A stretch of 64,000 bases of DNA from Luteibaculum sp964627445 (GTDB lineage: Bacteria; Bacteroidota; Bacteroidia; Flavobacteriales_D; Luteibaculaceae), in NCBI GenBank assembly GCA_964627445.1, contig CAZVJF010000002.1, positions 186,001 to 250,000 on the forward strand. Direction: 5' to 3'. This document shows, piece by piece, positions 34,261-43,672 of this stretch; the first letter of the stretch is position 1; each line of letters opens with the position of its first letter. A program made the translations under genes and the position numbers. Below the pieces are notes generated by a model that saw nothing but the letters and a program-made list of their open reading frames with translations, was not told the DNA's origin and did no database searches.

Positions 34261-34920
34261 CTACATGCAGTCTTCTTTCAGTAAGGTGGTAACCACAGTA
34301 AGCTTAAAATCAGGCCACAGCTTCGATTTTCCGTCTGATCCGGTATGCAGCTCTTTGCATATCTCATTGAGCTTGGCAATGGCACCGCCAGCATTCCACT
34401 CGGTGACATCTATGGATCCGCTTAGCTTTACTCGGGTATCGTTGCTTACTTCGTAGTCCATAACCAAATCTTTAGATACACCGTTGATGTTCAATCCTAC
34501 CGTTGCCTTCTTAGCACCGGTATCCCAGCTTTTTATAGAACCGGTGATTTCCTTAGGTGTAGCCAGCGATCCAAAAAAGTACTTGCGAATTTTCATATCG
34601 CGGTCGCTGTTGTTGGAGTTTACGCTGTTGGTGTGTACCGTAAAGCTTGCATTTTCCATTACGCCTAAGGCGCTTTCGGCATTGGGTACATTGCTTACCG
34701 TTACGCTATCCATTTTTCCACCTACCGCTGCGCGCTCCGTGTACTTATAGGCTTCCCAAACTATGCTGGTTGCACTGGGGTCGTACACGTAGGTACAAGA
34801 CTGCTGCGCTTTGGTCTCTTTAGCACTGCTCTTTTCCTGGCTACTTTCGGTTTTCTGTTCTGGATTTCCTCCGCAAGCAAATAGCAAGGCTGCGGGAATT
34901 ACAAAGAGTAACTTCTTCAT
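34261..34920 (-). CDS. YceI-like lipoprotein
   Basis: A 219-residue lipoprotein (lipobox LLFACG, Cys16), a Ser/Glu/Lys linker (about 20-40) and a YceI-like domain (about 43-219) that forms an extended lipocalin-like barrel binding polyprenyl-type ligands in the family. The recognisable parts are TSIVWEAYKYTERAAVGGKMDSV, the NSDRDMKIRKYFFGSL segment where the family has 'R..H(L/F)', and ITGSIKS. It probably carries a hydrophobic molecule in the periplasm. The - strand gene upstream encodes a biotin carrier protein 20 bases away, but a functional link is not obvious. Confidence 0.82.
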   Translation of the reverse strand: MKKLLFVIPAALLFACGGNPEQKTESSQEKSSAKETKAQQSCTYVYDPSATSIVWEAYKYTERAAVGGKMDSVTVSNVPNAESALGVMENASFTVHTNSVNSNNSDRDMKIRKYFFGSLATPKEITGSIKSWDTGAKKATVGLNINGVSKDLVMDYEVSNDTRVKLSGSIDVTEWNAGGAIAKLNEICKELHTGSDGKSKLWPDFKLTVVTTLLKEDCM

Positions 34921-34939
34921 GGGGATTTTTCGTTTTTAT

Positions 34940-35440
34940 TTATTCAAAATTTACCATTACCTGGTTTTTCTCTACGGCCTGGCCTTTGTTTACCTCTACT
35001 GAGGAAACCTTAACATCGCCAGCCGCTTTGAGTACGTTTTCCATTTTCATGGCTTCCAGTATCACAACCGGATCGCCTTCCTTAAGTTCCTGGCCTTCTT
35101 CTACCAACACATCCACCACCAGCCCGGGCATGGGTGCTTTGAGTTCTTTTTCGGCTCCACTTAGGCTCATGTCCAAGCCCAGGTTCTCCAGCAAAGCATC
35201 AAAGTCGTCCTTCACACTTACCCGATACTTGTTGCCATTAATCAACAACTCCATGTGCTTGGCATCTTCCACAAACTTTATCAGCTCTACGTTGTAGGAG
35301 CGGTTGTTGTGTATCACATGGTAGTCCCCTGGCTGTGCTCTAACAAAGTCCATATTGTACGGGTTGCCATTGAGCACACCTTTACCATCTTGGGTATTGC
35401 TTATTTCGTATTCTTTATCGTTGACTTTAATCTTGTACAT
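34940..35440 (-). CDS. Biotin carboxyl carrier protein-like (biotinyl domain)
   Basis: A 166-residue cytoplasmic protein ending in a biotinyl domain (about 95-166) with the biotinylation motif EAMKME. The preceding part (about 1-90, YKIKVNDKEYEI...) resembles the N-terminal region of the biotin-carrier subunit of acyl-CoA/oxaloacetate carboxylases in Bacteroidota. The carboxylase subunits are not in the window; the substrate could be propionyl- or acetyl-CoA. I chose the ATG at 35440, as upstream in-frame codons lie in the promoter region shared with the divergent protease gene. Confidence 0.85.
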   Translation of the reverse strand: MYKIKVNDKEYEISNTQDGKGVLNGNPYNMDFVRAQPGDYHVIHNNRSYNVELIKFVEDAKHMELLINGNKYRVSVKDDFDALLENLGLDMSLSGAEKELKAPMPGLVVDVLVEEGQELKEGDPVVILEAMKMENVLKAAGDVKVSSVEVNKGQAVEKNQVMVNFE

Positions 35441-35507
35441 ACCTCGTTTGCTTGGCCTCGAATTTAGCCACAAATGCACAACTTGGAAAATTAACACCGA
35501 GTATTCC

Positions 35508-35515
35508 TAGATTCG
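35508..35515 (+). promoter_or_regulatory. Probable -7 element for the oligopeptidase gene
   Basis: TAGATTCG is one base from TAnnTTTG and lies 17 bases before the ATG, in the divergent intergenic space. Confidence 0.35.
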
Positions 35516-35531
35516 CACAAAATACACCACC

Positions 35532-37568
35532 ATGGAAGCACCCGTTTGTCCCAAATATCCTTACGTACATAGAAAGCATAAACACGATAGACCAGACCCC
35601 TACCAGTGGCTCAACAAGCGTGGCAACGATGCCGTGTTGGAATACCTGCAGGCAGAAAACGCCTACTGCAAGGCCTACTTCCAAGACCAGGAAAAAGACA
35701 TTGAAGCTTTGTTTGAAGAAATGAAGGCGCGCATAGCTCCAGATGATGCCTCCGTACCCTATTTCTTAAACGACTACTGGTACCAAACCCGTTATGAAAG
35801 CGGCAAAGAATACCCTATTTTCTCGCGTAGACTGAAAATGGAAGATGCGCCCGAGGAAATAATCCTGGATGTCAACGAACTGGCTAAAGACCACAACTAC
35901 TACAATGTAGGAGGTAAGAGCATTAGCCCCAACAACCGCATGCTGTGTTTTGGAGAGGATACCTTATCCAGACGCATATACACGCTGCGCATCCGAAACC
36001 TGATAACAGGCGAATACGAGCCCGAGAGCATACCGGGCACCACAGGTGGAGCCGTTTGGGCTGCCGATAACCAGACTCTCTTTTACACCCGCAAGGATGA
36101 AACCACCCTGCGCTCGCACCAAATTTGGAAGCACAAGCTGGGCACCTCCACCGAAGAAGATGTGATGGTCTACGAAGAAACAGACGAGGTATATAGCTGC
36201 TTTGTCTACAAAACCAAAAGCCGAGATTACATTGTTATTGGATCGGCCAGCAGCACCAGCTCCGAATATCGCTACATCAAAACCAGCGAGCCCGATGCCG
36301 ATTTTACCCTCTTCCAACCCAGAACGGCCAAACACGAGTACTCGTTTACCCACTTTGCCGACCATTTCTACCTGCTGAGTAACCACGAGGAACAAAACTT
36401 TTCGTTGTACAAGTGCCCAGTGAACGCACCCAGTGCTGACTGGGAGCTGGTTGTTGGCGGCTCCGACCAGGTGATGCTAGAAAGTGTAGAAATTTTTGAG
36501 GACTACCTGGTACTGGTAGAGCGCAAGGCCGGATTAACCCACCTGCGCGTTATGAGCTGGGATGGCAAACACGATACCTACATTCCCTTCCACGACCCTA
36601 CCTACTCCGTAGACCTGGAAATTAACATGGATTTTGAAAGCGACTGGTTGCGTTTTACCTACACATCGCTGACTACGCCTACCACTATATTCGCCTACCA
36701 CCTTGAGACTGCCGAGCAAAAGGTGCTGAAACAGCAAAAGGTATTGGGTGGATTCCAAGTAGACGACTACGAATCCCAAAGGACCTGGGCAAAGGCCTCG
36801 GACGGTACAGAGGTACCCATTTCTTTGGTATATAAAAAAGACGGTGCTCCGCTGAAGGAGCGCCCTATGCTGCTCTATGGTTATGGCTCCTATGGCATTA
36901 GCATGGACCCCTACTTTTCGTCCATTCGCATTAGCTTACTCGATCGTGGTTTTGTGTTTGCCATAGCCCACATTCGCGGTGGTGAAGAGCTGGGCCGCGC
37001 CTGGTACGAGAATGCAAAATGGCTCAAAAAGATGAACACCTTTACCGACTTTATTGCTTGCGGTGAGCATGTAAAAGCCCAGGGACTTTGCCACCCCGAG
37101 CAGCTCTTTGCTATGGGTGGGAGTGCTGGTGGTCTTCTTATGGGTGCCGTTATGAATATAGCGCCATCGCTTTGGGCAGGTATTGTAGCCTCGGTGCCTT
37201 TTGTAGATGTGGTTACGACCATGCTAGACGACAGCATACCCTTAACCACAGGTGAATATGAGGAATGGGGCAACCCCAACGAAAAGGAGTATTACGAATA
37301 CATGCTTTCGTATTCTCCATACGATAACATTACGGCCCAAAACTATCCGCCTTTATTGGTAACCTCAGGATATCACGATTCTCAGGTACAGTACTGGGAA
37401 CCCACCAAATGGGTGGCTAAGCTGCGCGATGTAAAAACCGACAACAATCCCCTACTGCTGCACACCAATCTGGAAGCGGGTCACAGCGGTGTCTCGGGAC
37501 GTTTTGCCCCTTTAAAAGAAGTAGCCATGGAGTATGTTTTTCTACTGAAACTGGCCAATAAACTCTAA
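35532..37568 (+). CDS. ptrB: Oligopeptidase B (S9A family)
   Basis: A 678-residue serine peptidase. An N-terminal beta-propeller (about 60-400) covers a C-terminal alpha/beta hydrolase domain with GYGSYGISMDPYF, IRGGEELG, the nucleophile motif GGSAGG, the aspartate region (SGYHDSQV) and the histidine in EAGHSG. Oligopeptidase B cleaves short peptides after basic residues in the cytoplasm or periplasm. No signal peptide is seen, which fits a cytoplasmic enzyme. It is followed two bases later by an M23-type peptidase gene, likely the same transcript. Confidence 0.92.
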   Translation: MEAPVCPKYPYVHRKHKHDRPDPYQWLNKRGNDAVLEYLQAENAYCKAYFQDQEKDIEALFEEMKARIAPDDASVPYFLNDYWYQTRYESGKEYPIFSRRLKMEDAPEEIILDVNELAKDHNYYNVGGKSISPNNRMLCFGEDTLSRRIYTLRIRNLITGEYEPESIPGTTGGAVWAADNQTLFYTRKDETTLRSHQIWKHKLGTSTEEDVMVYEETDEVYSCFVYKTKSRDYIVIGSASSTSSEYRYIKTSEPDADFTLFQPRTAKHEYSFTHFADHFYLLSNHEEQNFSLYKCPVNAPSADWELVVGGSDQVMLESVEIFEDYLVLVERKAGLTHLRVMSWDGKHDTYIPFHDPTYSVDLEINMDFESDWLRFTYTSLTTPTTIFAYHLETAEQKVLKQQKVLGGFQVDDYESQRTWAKASDGTEVPISLVYKKDGAPLKERPMLLYGYGSYGISMDPYFSSIRISLLDRGFVFAIAHIRGGEELGRAWYENAKWLKKMNTFTDFIACGEHVKAQGLCHPEQLFAMGGSAGGLLMGAVMNIAPSLWAGIVASVPFVDVVTTMLDDSIPLTTGEYEEWGNPNEKEYYEYMLSYSPYDNITAQNYPPLLVTSGYHDSQVQYWEPTKWVAKLRDVKTDNNPLLLHTNLEAGHSGVSGRFAPLKEVAMEYVFLLKLANKL

Positions 37569-37570
37569 AC

Positions 37571-38233
37571 ATGAAGGATTTAGCCTCCCTAGTTAAAGAC
37601 CTGGAAGTTGCGCCCATAGTTCCAGCCAAACAGTTTAAGGCCATAGATTTAAGCCATTCCAGCCCGCTCATGGAAACCCTGGACCTCAACCAACGCGATA
37701 CCGTTGAAGCTTGGTTTGCCGAGCATTGCAGTGCTGAGCTGGCTTTGCACGGTGGCTACATGGAAAAACGAAACTGGTACGGCCGCAATAGCAATTTTGT
37801 TTCGGGTGAAACCACCCGCAACATGCATTTGGGCGAAGACTTGTGGATGCCTGCAAAAACACCCGTTTTTGCCCCCCTTCCAGGTAAAGTACACAGCAAG
37901 GCCAACAACAAGGCGGTTGGAGATTATGGCTTCACCATTATCCTACAGCATGAGGTACAGGACTCCGTATTTTTCACCTTGTACGGACACTTGGGTAAGG
38001 CAGGATTTGATGCCCTACACCCAGGCGACTCCATTGCAACAGGCCAGCAAATTGGTGTTTTAGGTGCCTGGGAAGAAAATGGTGGTTGGCCCCCTCATGT
38101 GCACTTTCAAGTAATGTGGGATATGGAAGGAAAAGCGGGTGACTATCCCGGTGTTTGCTTTGAAGCCGAGCAAGCCGAGTATGCGCAGCGCTGCCCCAAT
38201 CCCAAATACCTAGTGGCTGGACTGATCGGCTAG
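37571..38233 (+). CDS. M23-family metallopeptidase without an obvious signal peptide
   Basis: A 220-residue protein with an M23 (LytM/lysostaphin) beta domain (about 80-200). The zinc motif HLGEDLW supplies H and D, and PPHVHFQV gives the HxH pair. The usual glycan-anchoring linkers and export signal are missing: it begins MKDLASLVKDL. M23 enzymes normally cleave peptidoglycan cross-links outside the cytoplasm, so either export is atypical or the substrate differs. The two-base gap to oligopeptidase B suggests joint expression. Confidence 0.82.
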   Translation: MKDLASLVKDLEVAPIVPAKQFKAIDLSHSSPLMETLDLNQRDTVEAWFAEHCSAELALHGGYMEKRNWYGRNSNFVSGETTRNMHLGEDLWMPAKTPVFAPLPGKVHSKANNKAVGDYGFTIILQHEVQDSVFFTLYGHLGKAGFDALHPGDSIATGQQIGVLGAWEENGGWPPHVHFQVMWDMEGKAGDYPGVCFEAEQAEYAQRCPNPKYLVAGLIG

Positions 38234-38254
38234 TTTCTAAGCAATTTACGCAAC

Positions 38255-38650
38255 TTATTTGTTGCTTTGTATTCCAGCGATAATCGTTGCGAGTTTTTCC
38301 ATTTCGAGTGGCTTAATCTGTAACTCTACCACAGACGGATAGGCCTTAGCCTTCTTGCGGTCTTCATCGGAGAGGTAACCCGAAAGAATCACAATCTTTG
38401 TTTGGGTGTCATCCAAACGCAGCTCCTTAAAAAGACGAAGAAAGTCAAAAGCCGTCTCATCCTCGATATAGAGGTCCAAGAGCACCAGTTCGGGAGGCGT
38501 GCTGCAGGAGGTTAAATAATGCAAGCCATCGGTTACCGTTTTTTTACTGACTACTTTTTGAGCAAGACCTTGCTCCTTAATCAATTCCTGCATTAAAAAA
38601 TTGCTGACCGCATCATCATCGACCAGCAGCACGGTTTCCATGTTTTTCAT
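38255..38650 (-). CDS. Single-domain response regulator
   Basis: A 131-residue CheY-like receiver with no output domain. The acidic pocket is D11-D13, the phosphorylation site is D59 in LVLLDLYIED, the switch residue is S90 in VILSGY, and K113 lies in LQIKPLE. It is the last gene of a - strand operon after the BcsB-like gene (2-base gap) and a histidine kinase gene. I chose the ATG at 38650; an in-frame extension would overlap the BcsB-like coding sequence and has no receiver residues. It probably acts by protein-protein interaction. Confidence 0.88.
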   Translation of the reverse strand: MKNMETVLLVDDDAVSNFLMQELIKEQGLAQKVVSKKTVTDGLHYLTSCSTPPELVLLDLYIEDETAFDFLRLFKELRLDDTQTKIVILSGYLSDEDRKKAKAYPSVVELQIKPLEMEKLATIIAGIQSNK

Positions 38651-38652
38651 AA

Positions 38653-40599
38653 TTAGGCTTTGGCGGTATTTGCCTTTCGTTTGATGCGCGCCCGTATAAA
38701 GTTGAAGACTACGGTAAGGATAGCAATGAGCGTTGCGCCCAAAACGATAATGACCTTGTAACGATCCCAAAACCAACTCAATTTCCAGCGCACGGGCTGC
38801 GAGGCCACGTAAGGCTGCCAATGGCTTTCTCCATTGCTGTTCCAATACGCGGTATAGTACGGGCTACTCGCCATATCATTAAAGTAGGGCCTAAGCGCAT
38901 TTACACTAATGATGTCCTTAACCACGTACACGGTGCGTATATCCTCACTTCCTACATCCATAACTACCGCGGCATCGCTACGATCCAGATCAATAAATGT
39001 AGTATCTCGCTCCCCCGTGGCAATATAGATACCGCGTGCGCTCCAGGTTATCTGGTTACTAAAAGGCACCAGTAAATCCAGATCCTCTGGAGTAGCAATA
39101 TGTACCCGTGGTCCATCGGGGTTACTATCGGGGTGCAATACTTGTAGCGATTTCCAAGTAGGTTGGCTATGCACTACTTGTGTTGCTAATTCGCAACCGG
39201 CTAGCTCCAGGGCATCGCTAATATCCAGTACCCCTGCATTTTTTTCCGCTACCGGGAGCTGCCAGTTTAGCGCTGCCACGGGTTCATCTAACCCGTACAA
39301 ACCGCTCTTTTTGGTGTTCGTTTTTAGTGTAAGGTAACGGCCTACATCAATACAAGGCGGCATTTCGCCCGTAAGTTTATACACCACTTCCAACTCATTC
39401 TGCTCCTTCAACACACTTGCCGATATGCTGTCAGTAAGCAGCAAATTTTTATCGCTTTCCAGTAATTGCGTACTCAGCAAGTTTCCGTTTAAAATGACCG
39501 AGCAAACAAGATTCGCATTCGCTGGATGGTCCACGACCACCGATTGCAACTGCAATAAAAAAGCTTCATAAGCTCCGGGTAGCGACTTCCTGCTAAACTG
39601 ATAGAATTGTCTTACCTCGTACCATCCAGTTTGTGTAGCCTCGCAAAACTTCATGGCATTCAGCGGTAAGTGTTCATGGGAGATGGTATCTGCATTTAGC
39701 TCCAGTGCACTGAGCAGCAATTTATTTTTTCCCGCTACCTCTTCCGGTTGCAAATGCAACACCTGTTGGAGTGCTTTTTCTATGCCGTTTTCATTTACGG
39801 CTGTGAGCAGAAGGCCCGTGCGTTGCTCTTGCGCACTATCGCGATACTGCACCTTTGACAAACGGGCTGTTTCCATCGGTGGCACATCGTAAACGCCTAT
39901 GGCCAAACTTGGAGGAATGTTTTTGGCCAAACCCACAAAGAGCGCATTGGCTGTATCTACTGCATAGCGGAAACTCAGATTCTCTACTCCCCACAGCCTT
40001 ATTTTTGAGGCCATTGCACTCGCCAGCAGCTTGGTGTTCGCGGCAGCGTTGGGATGCACTACTATTTGCTCCAAGTTTCCTAGTGCACTTAACAAGTCGT
40101 TTGTTGTTTGGCCAGCAGTCTTCCATTGAATGGAGGCTGTGGAAAGACCTTTAAACCACAGATCCTTTTTATACAGCGTGGTACACGGGTTGCCGCCTTC
40201 GGTGAGGCTTATTTCCAAACCCAACACATTGCGACTTTGGTGCAAATAGGATTGTGGGATATCTAAACGTACAGAGACCGTATCCTCGTTGGGTAGCGAT
40301 TGGGTAACAATAAGGGTGTCATTCCAATACAAGGTTATCGAGGATGCCGCGCCAGCAACAAATTGAGACTTCACTCCGGCTACCGTTACGGTAGCTCCGA
40401 CCACCTTTTGGGTTGGGATAAAATTTACTGGTGTTGCAAAGTAGCTCTGATACCCTGTAAACACGCGATTAGCGATAGGCAATGGCCTGCTTTGCTGTTG
40501 TGCCATTGCAGGCAATACACAGCAAAAGAAAAAGGCCACAACAAAAAAACTACGCCAAGTTTTCTGGGTTGGTGGTAGCAAAAAGCGGTTGGGATTCAT
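38653..40599 (-). CDS. BcsB-like periplasmic membrane-anchored protein
   Basis: A 648-residue protein with an N-terminal signal (about 17-34, ending PAMAQ), a long periplasmic beta-rich region and a single C-terminal transmembrane helix (about 622-641) followed by RARIKRK. The pattern of the first ~150 residues (ITLYWNDTLI, N.LGLEISL, C.. then 'DLWFKGLSTASIQW') resembles the cellulose synthase subunit BcsB, which guides nascent glucan across the periplasm. No BcsA, C or other cellulose gene is nearby. Instead it lies between a histidine kinase (50-base overlap) and a response regulator, suggesting a sensory or regulatory role. I chose the ATG at 40599; another in-frame ATG is 33 bases upstream. 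Confidence 0.55.
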   Translation of the reverse strand: MNPNRFLLPPTQKTWRSFFVVAFFFCCVLPAMAQQQSRPLPIANRVFTGYQSYFATPVNFIPTQKVVGATVTVAGVKSQFVAGAASSITLYWNDTLIVTQSLPNEDTVSVRLDIPQSYLHQSRNVLGLEISLTEGGNPCTTLYKKDLWFKGLSTASIQWKTAGQTTNDLLSALGNLEQIVVHPNAAANTKLLASAMASKIRLWGVENLSFRYAVDTANALFVGLAKNIPPSLAIGVYDVPPMETARLSKVQYRDSAQEQRTGLLLTAVNENGIEKALQQVLHLQPEEVAGKNKLLLSALELNADTISHEHLPLNAMKFCEATQTGWYEVRQFYQFSRKSLPGAYEAFLLQLQSVVVDHPANANLVCSVILNGNLLSTQLLESDKNLLLTDSISASVLKEQNELEVVYKLTGEMPPCIDVGRYLTLKTNTKKSGLYGLDEPVAALNWQLPVAEKNAGVLDISDALELAGCELATQVVHSQPTWKSLQVLHPDSNPDGPRVHIATPEDLDLLVPFSNQITWSARGIYIATGERDTTFIDLDRSDAAVVMDVGSEDIRTVYVVKDIISVNALRPYFNDMASSPYYTAYWNSNGESHWQPYVASQPVRWKLSWFWDRYKVIIVLGATLIAILTVVFNFIRARIKRKANTAKA

Positions 40600-41932
40600 T
40601 ATCCGTGCGGTCGGGTGTGCCTGCAATATCAAAAATTAGCGAAAAATGGAGCCCCAATTCTACAGAAGATTCGTATTCCACCACACCGCCCATAGCCTCG
40701 GCCAGGTATTTTGCAACGGAAAGACCAATACCTTGTGTGCTCTCCTCCATACTGGCCTCAATATCATCGGGCAGAAAATTAAACATGCGATCTAGCATCT
40801 CTTTTTCGACCCCGCGAGACTTATCCATGATTTCCACATACACCAAAGCATTTCTCAGAGATGTGCTGATAATGACCTCGTTATTCGTCTGAGAAAACTT
40901 GATGGCGTAGTTGAGCAAATTGCGCAAGATTACTTTAAGGTAGGTCGCATCTACCGAAACATAGACCTCCTTATTGGTCTGTATTAGATTGAGCCGCACG
41001 TTTTTTGGGTGCGCTTTAGGCCGTGCATCTTCTACCGTGCGTTCTAAAAAGGGCTTTATTTCCACCTCTTCTTTTTGAATGCGTATTTCTGGATAGTGCT
41101 TGTTGGGCGCAGGCGTCATCATGTTGTCGGCAAACACTTTGAGCTCGGTGGCTATTTCCTCTAGCTTTTCATTGTATTTCTGCAGGTTTTCATCCTGCAT
41201 TTTCTCAAACTTAATGGCGAACAACTTGTGCAGGTTGTGCAAGGAAGCAATGCGGTTGTTGATATCGTGCAAGGCCACACGCCTTAGCTTTTGCTCGTGG
41301 CTACTGGTTTCTGCTATACCCTCGCTGGTATTGCTTTTTGTCATTTGTGCCAAAGAAGCTTCGCGTTTTAGTAAGGTAGTGGCAAGGTGCTCTTCTTCCT
41401 CAAAACTTCTCCATCCTTTGCCAGCCAATAGCAAGGGAGCTACCAAAGTTCCCAGTAAAATCCAACCGTTGCTATCGGCAAAAACCATGCGTGCTTTTTG
41501 AGGAGCCAGGCTAACACTCACGGCTACGAGCGCCATAAATAGTAAGTAAAACACCATACCCGAAATGGGCTTCCATATGGCTGTGGCATACACTGCGTAT
41601 ACATATAGCGTAAGGGTAACCAACACAAAAAATTGCTGCTGTGCTGGGGTGTAGGCCAACGCAGCTACCAACAGGGCACCAGGCACCAGAAAAGTAAGGC
41701 CGTAGTGCCAATCTTTTATCGTGTTCAGTTGTTTTAGCGCTACCGAAACGACAAAGGCACATCCAGCCAACCCCAATTTTAAAAATACAAAGGTGCTTTT
41801 TGCTTGCTCCAGTAGCCAAAAGTCTACCAAAGACGCTACCACCAAAAAAATTCCCAAACCAAAAGCCAAGCTGCGAAGGTTTCTTCTCCGCTGCGTAACC
41901 ATAACCTCTACCTCTTGCCCTGCTGCTTCCAA
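40550..41932 (-). CDS. Histidine kinase with six membrane helices and an altered N-box
   Basis: A 460-residue sensor kinase. About six hydrophobic segments lie within 21-171, with no large periplasmic sensor. A coiled region leads to a dimerisation helix with phosphoacceptor H222 in ALHDINNRI. The ATP-binding domain (about 290-440) has an N-box NLLNYAIKF, where the usual second Asn (NLLxNAIK) is Tyr342, and a D-box DKSRGV, where the first Gly is Ser. GIGLSVAKYL is intact. It may therefore have low or unusual kinase activity. It is the first gene of the operon with a BcsB-like protein and a receiver. Confidence 0.82.
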   Translation of the reverse strand: MEAAGQEVEVMVTQRRRNLRSLAFGLGIFLVVASLVDFWLLEQAKSTFVFLKLGLAGCAFVVSVALKQLNTIKDWHYGLTFLVPGALLVAALAYTPAQQQFFVLVTLTLYVYAVYATAIWKPISGMVFYLLFMALVAVSVSLAPQKARMVFADSNGWILLGTLVAPLLLAGKGWRSFEEEEHLATTLLKREASLAQMTKSNTSEGIAETSSHEQKLRRVALHDINNRIASLHNLHKLFAIKFEKMQDENLQKYNEKLEEIATELKVFADNMMTPAPNKHYPEIRIQKEEVEIKPFLERTVEDARPKAHPKNVRLNLIQTNKEVYVSVDATYLKVILRNLLNYAIKFSQTNNEVIISTSLRNALVYVEIMDKSRGVEKEMLDRMFNFLPDDIEASMEESTQGIGLSVAKYLAEAMGGVVEYESSVELGLHFSLIFDIAGTPDRTDNESQPLFATTNPENLA

Positions 41933-42145
41933 ATGTGTGGCGTTAATTGCTGCTATTTCTAGGAGCTGCGGAAAGTAGCAAAAAGCCTCTCTGGCGGCAA
42001 TGAAAGCTAAGTGGAATCAATCTTTTAAAGGGGTGATCTGCGTCAAGGTGCTGCACTCCATGATTTTCGCCAGATCTCAGCACTCAGGTTGATGCAAGGG
42101 CTAATGGCTTTTTCTTACATTTTGCATCCCTAATACACGCCTTGC

Positions 42146-43672
42146 ATGCAAATAGCTCTTCGTCCCATAACGCCTCCTGATTACCCGGGCCTTAAAGACT
42201 CCATGATTTCTGCTTACCCCAACTGGGAAGATAGCCATTGGAAAGAACACCACATTATCGCCTTGCTAGACCAGTTTCCCGAAGGCCAACTAGGAGTTTG
42301 GGTAGATGATAAGCTGGTGGCCTGCGCCTTGTCTATTATTATTAAGCAATCGGATTTTGGCGATACCCATACCTACAAAGAAGTTACGGGTAATTTTAAG
42401 TTTACTACACACAACCCCTTTGGCGATGTGCTTTATGGCATAGACGTTTTTGTACATCCCGACTACCGAGGGTTGCGCTTGGGGCGCAGGTTGTACGATG
42501 CCCGCAAGGAATTGTGCGAAAACCTGAATTTACGAGCCATTCTATTTGGTGGACGCATTCCCAATTATCACAAATATCAGCAAGAGCTTACCCCACGCCA
42601 GTACATAGAGAAAGTGCGGCAAAAAGAGATTCACGATCCGGTGCTCAACTTTCAACTCTCGAATGACTTCCACGTAAAAAAAATACTGAAAGAGTACTTG
42701 GAAGGCGATAAAGAGTCTAAGGAATATGCCGTGCTCTTGCAGTGGGACAATATTTATTACGAGGCTCCCGAGCAGCAAGCCCAGGCTACCAAATCTATTA
42801 TTCGTTTGGGATTGGTGCAATGGCAAATGCGGCCTTACAAACACCTAGACGATTTAATGGAACAGGTGGAGTATTTTGTGGATGCCGTTTCTGGATACCG
42901 CTGTGATTTTGTGCTCTTTCCCGAGTTTTTTAATGCGCCTTTAATGGCGCAGTTTAACCACCTCTCCGAACCTGCAGCCATACGTGAGCTGGCCCAGTTT
43001 ACCGATGAAATAAAGGAGCGCTTTACGCAATTGGCCGTAAGCTATAACATCAATATTGTGGGTGGAAGCATGCCTCATATCAAACCCGACAACCACCTAT
43101 ACAACATGGGCTTTCTGTGTAAGCGCGATGGAACGGTTGCCGATTACGAAAAAATTCACCCTACGCCCGATGAAAAAAAGGTTTGGGGACTTAAAGGTGG
43201 TTCTGCGCTGCAAGCCTTTGACACCGATTGTGGTAAAATCGGCATTCTGATATGCTACGATGTAGAGTTTCCAGAACTCTCGCGCATCCTGGCCGAAGAA
43301 AACATACAGGTGTTGTTTGTGCCTTTTCTTACCGATACGCAAAATGGCTACAGCCGGGTACGCTACTGCGCACAAGCCCGCGCCATAGAAAACGAGTGCT
43401 ACGTAGCCATAGCGGGTTCTGTGGGTAACTTACCCAAAGTACACAATATGGATATCCAATACGCACAATCGGTGGTGTTTACCCCTTGCGATTTTTCCTT
43501 TCCAACCAATGGTATTAAAACGGAGGCTACACCCAACACAGAAATGATTTTAATTGCCGACTGCGACCTGGATCTCTTAAAAGAACTGCATGAAAACGGT
43601 TCGGTAACCAATTTAAAAGACAGGCGCACCGACATATTTCAAATTAACCATGTCAAAAAACCAACATCATAA
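42146..43672 (+). CDS. GNAT acetyltransferase / carbon-nitrogen hydrolase fusion
   Basis: A 508-residue two-domain protein. Residues 1-~210 form a GNAT domain (acetyl-CoA site near DYRGLRLGRRLYDARK), followed by a nitrilase-superfamily domain (about 215-500) with the Glu-Lys-Cys triad: E in LFPEFF (about 262), K in YEKIHP (about 336) and C in ILICYD (about 370). The domain order and length match the known 'bifunctional GNAT/carbon-nitrogen hydrolase' type. The reaction is not established; it may acylate then hydrolyse an amide. The next gene's start overlaps its 3' end by 23 bases. Confidence 0.88.
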   Translation: MQIALRPITPPDYPGLKDSMISAYPNWEDSHWKEHHIIALLDQFPEGQLGVWVDDKLVACALSIIIKQSDFGDTHTYKEVTGNFKFTTHNPFGDVLYGIDVFVHPDYRGLRLGRRLYDARKELCENLNLRAILFGGRIPNYHKYQQELTPRQYIEKVRQKEIHDPVLNFQLSNDFHVKKILKEYLEGDKESKEYAVLLQWDNIYYEAPEQQAQATKSIIRLGLVQWQMRPYKHLDDLMEQVEYFVDAVSGYRCDFVLFPEFFNAPLMAQFNHLSEPAAIRELAQFTDEIKERFTQLAVSYNINIVGGSMPHIKPDNHLYNMGFLCKRDGTVADYEKIHPTPDEKKVWGLKGGSALQAFDTDCGKIGILICYDVEFPELSRILAEENIQVLFVPFLTDTQNGYSRVRYCAQARAIENECYVAIAGSVGNLPKVHNMDIQYAQSVVFTPCDFSFPTNGIKTEATPNTEMILIADCDLDLLKELHENGSVTNLKDRRTDIFQINHVKKPTS

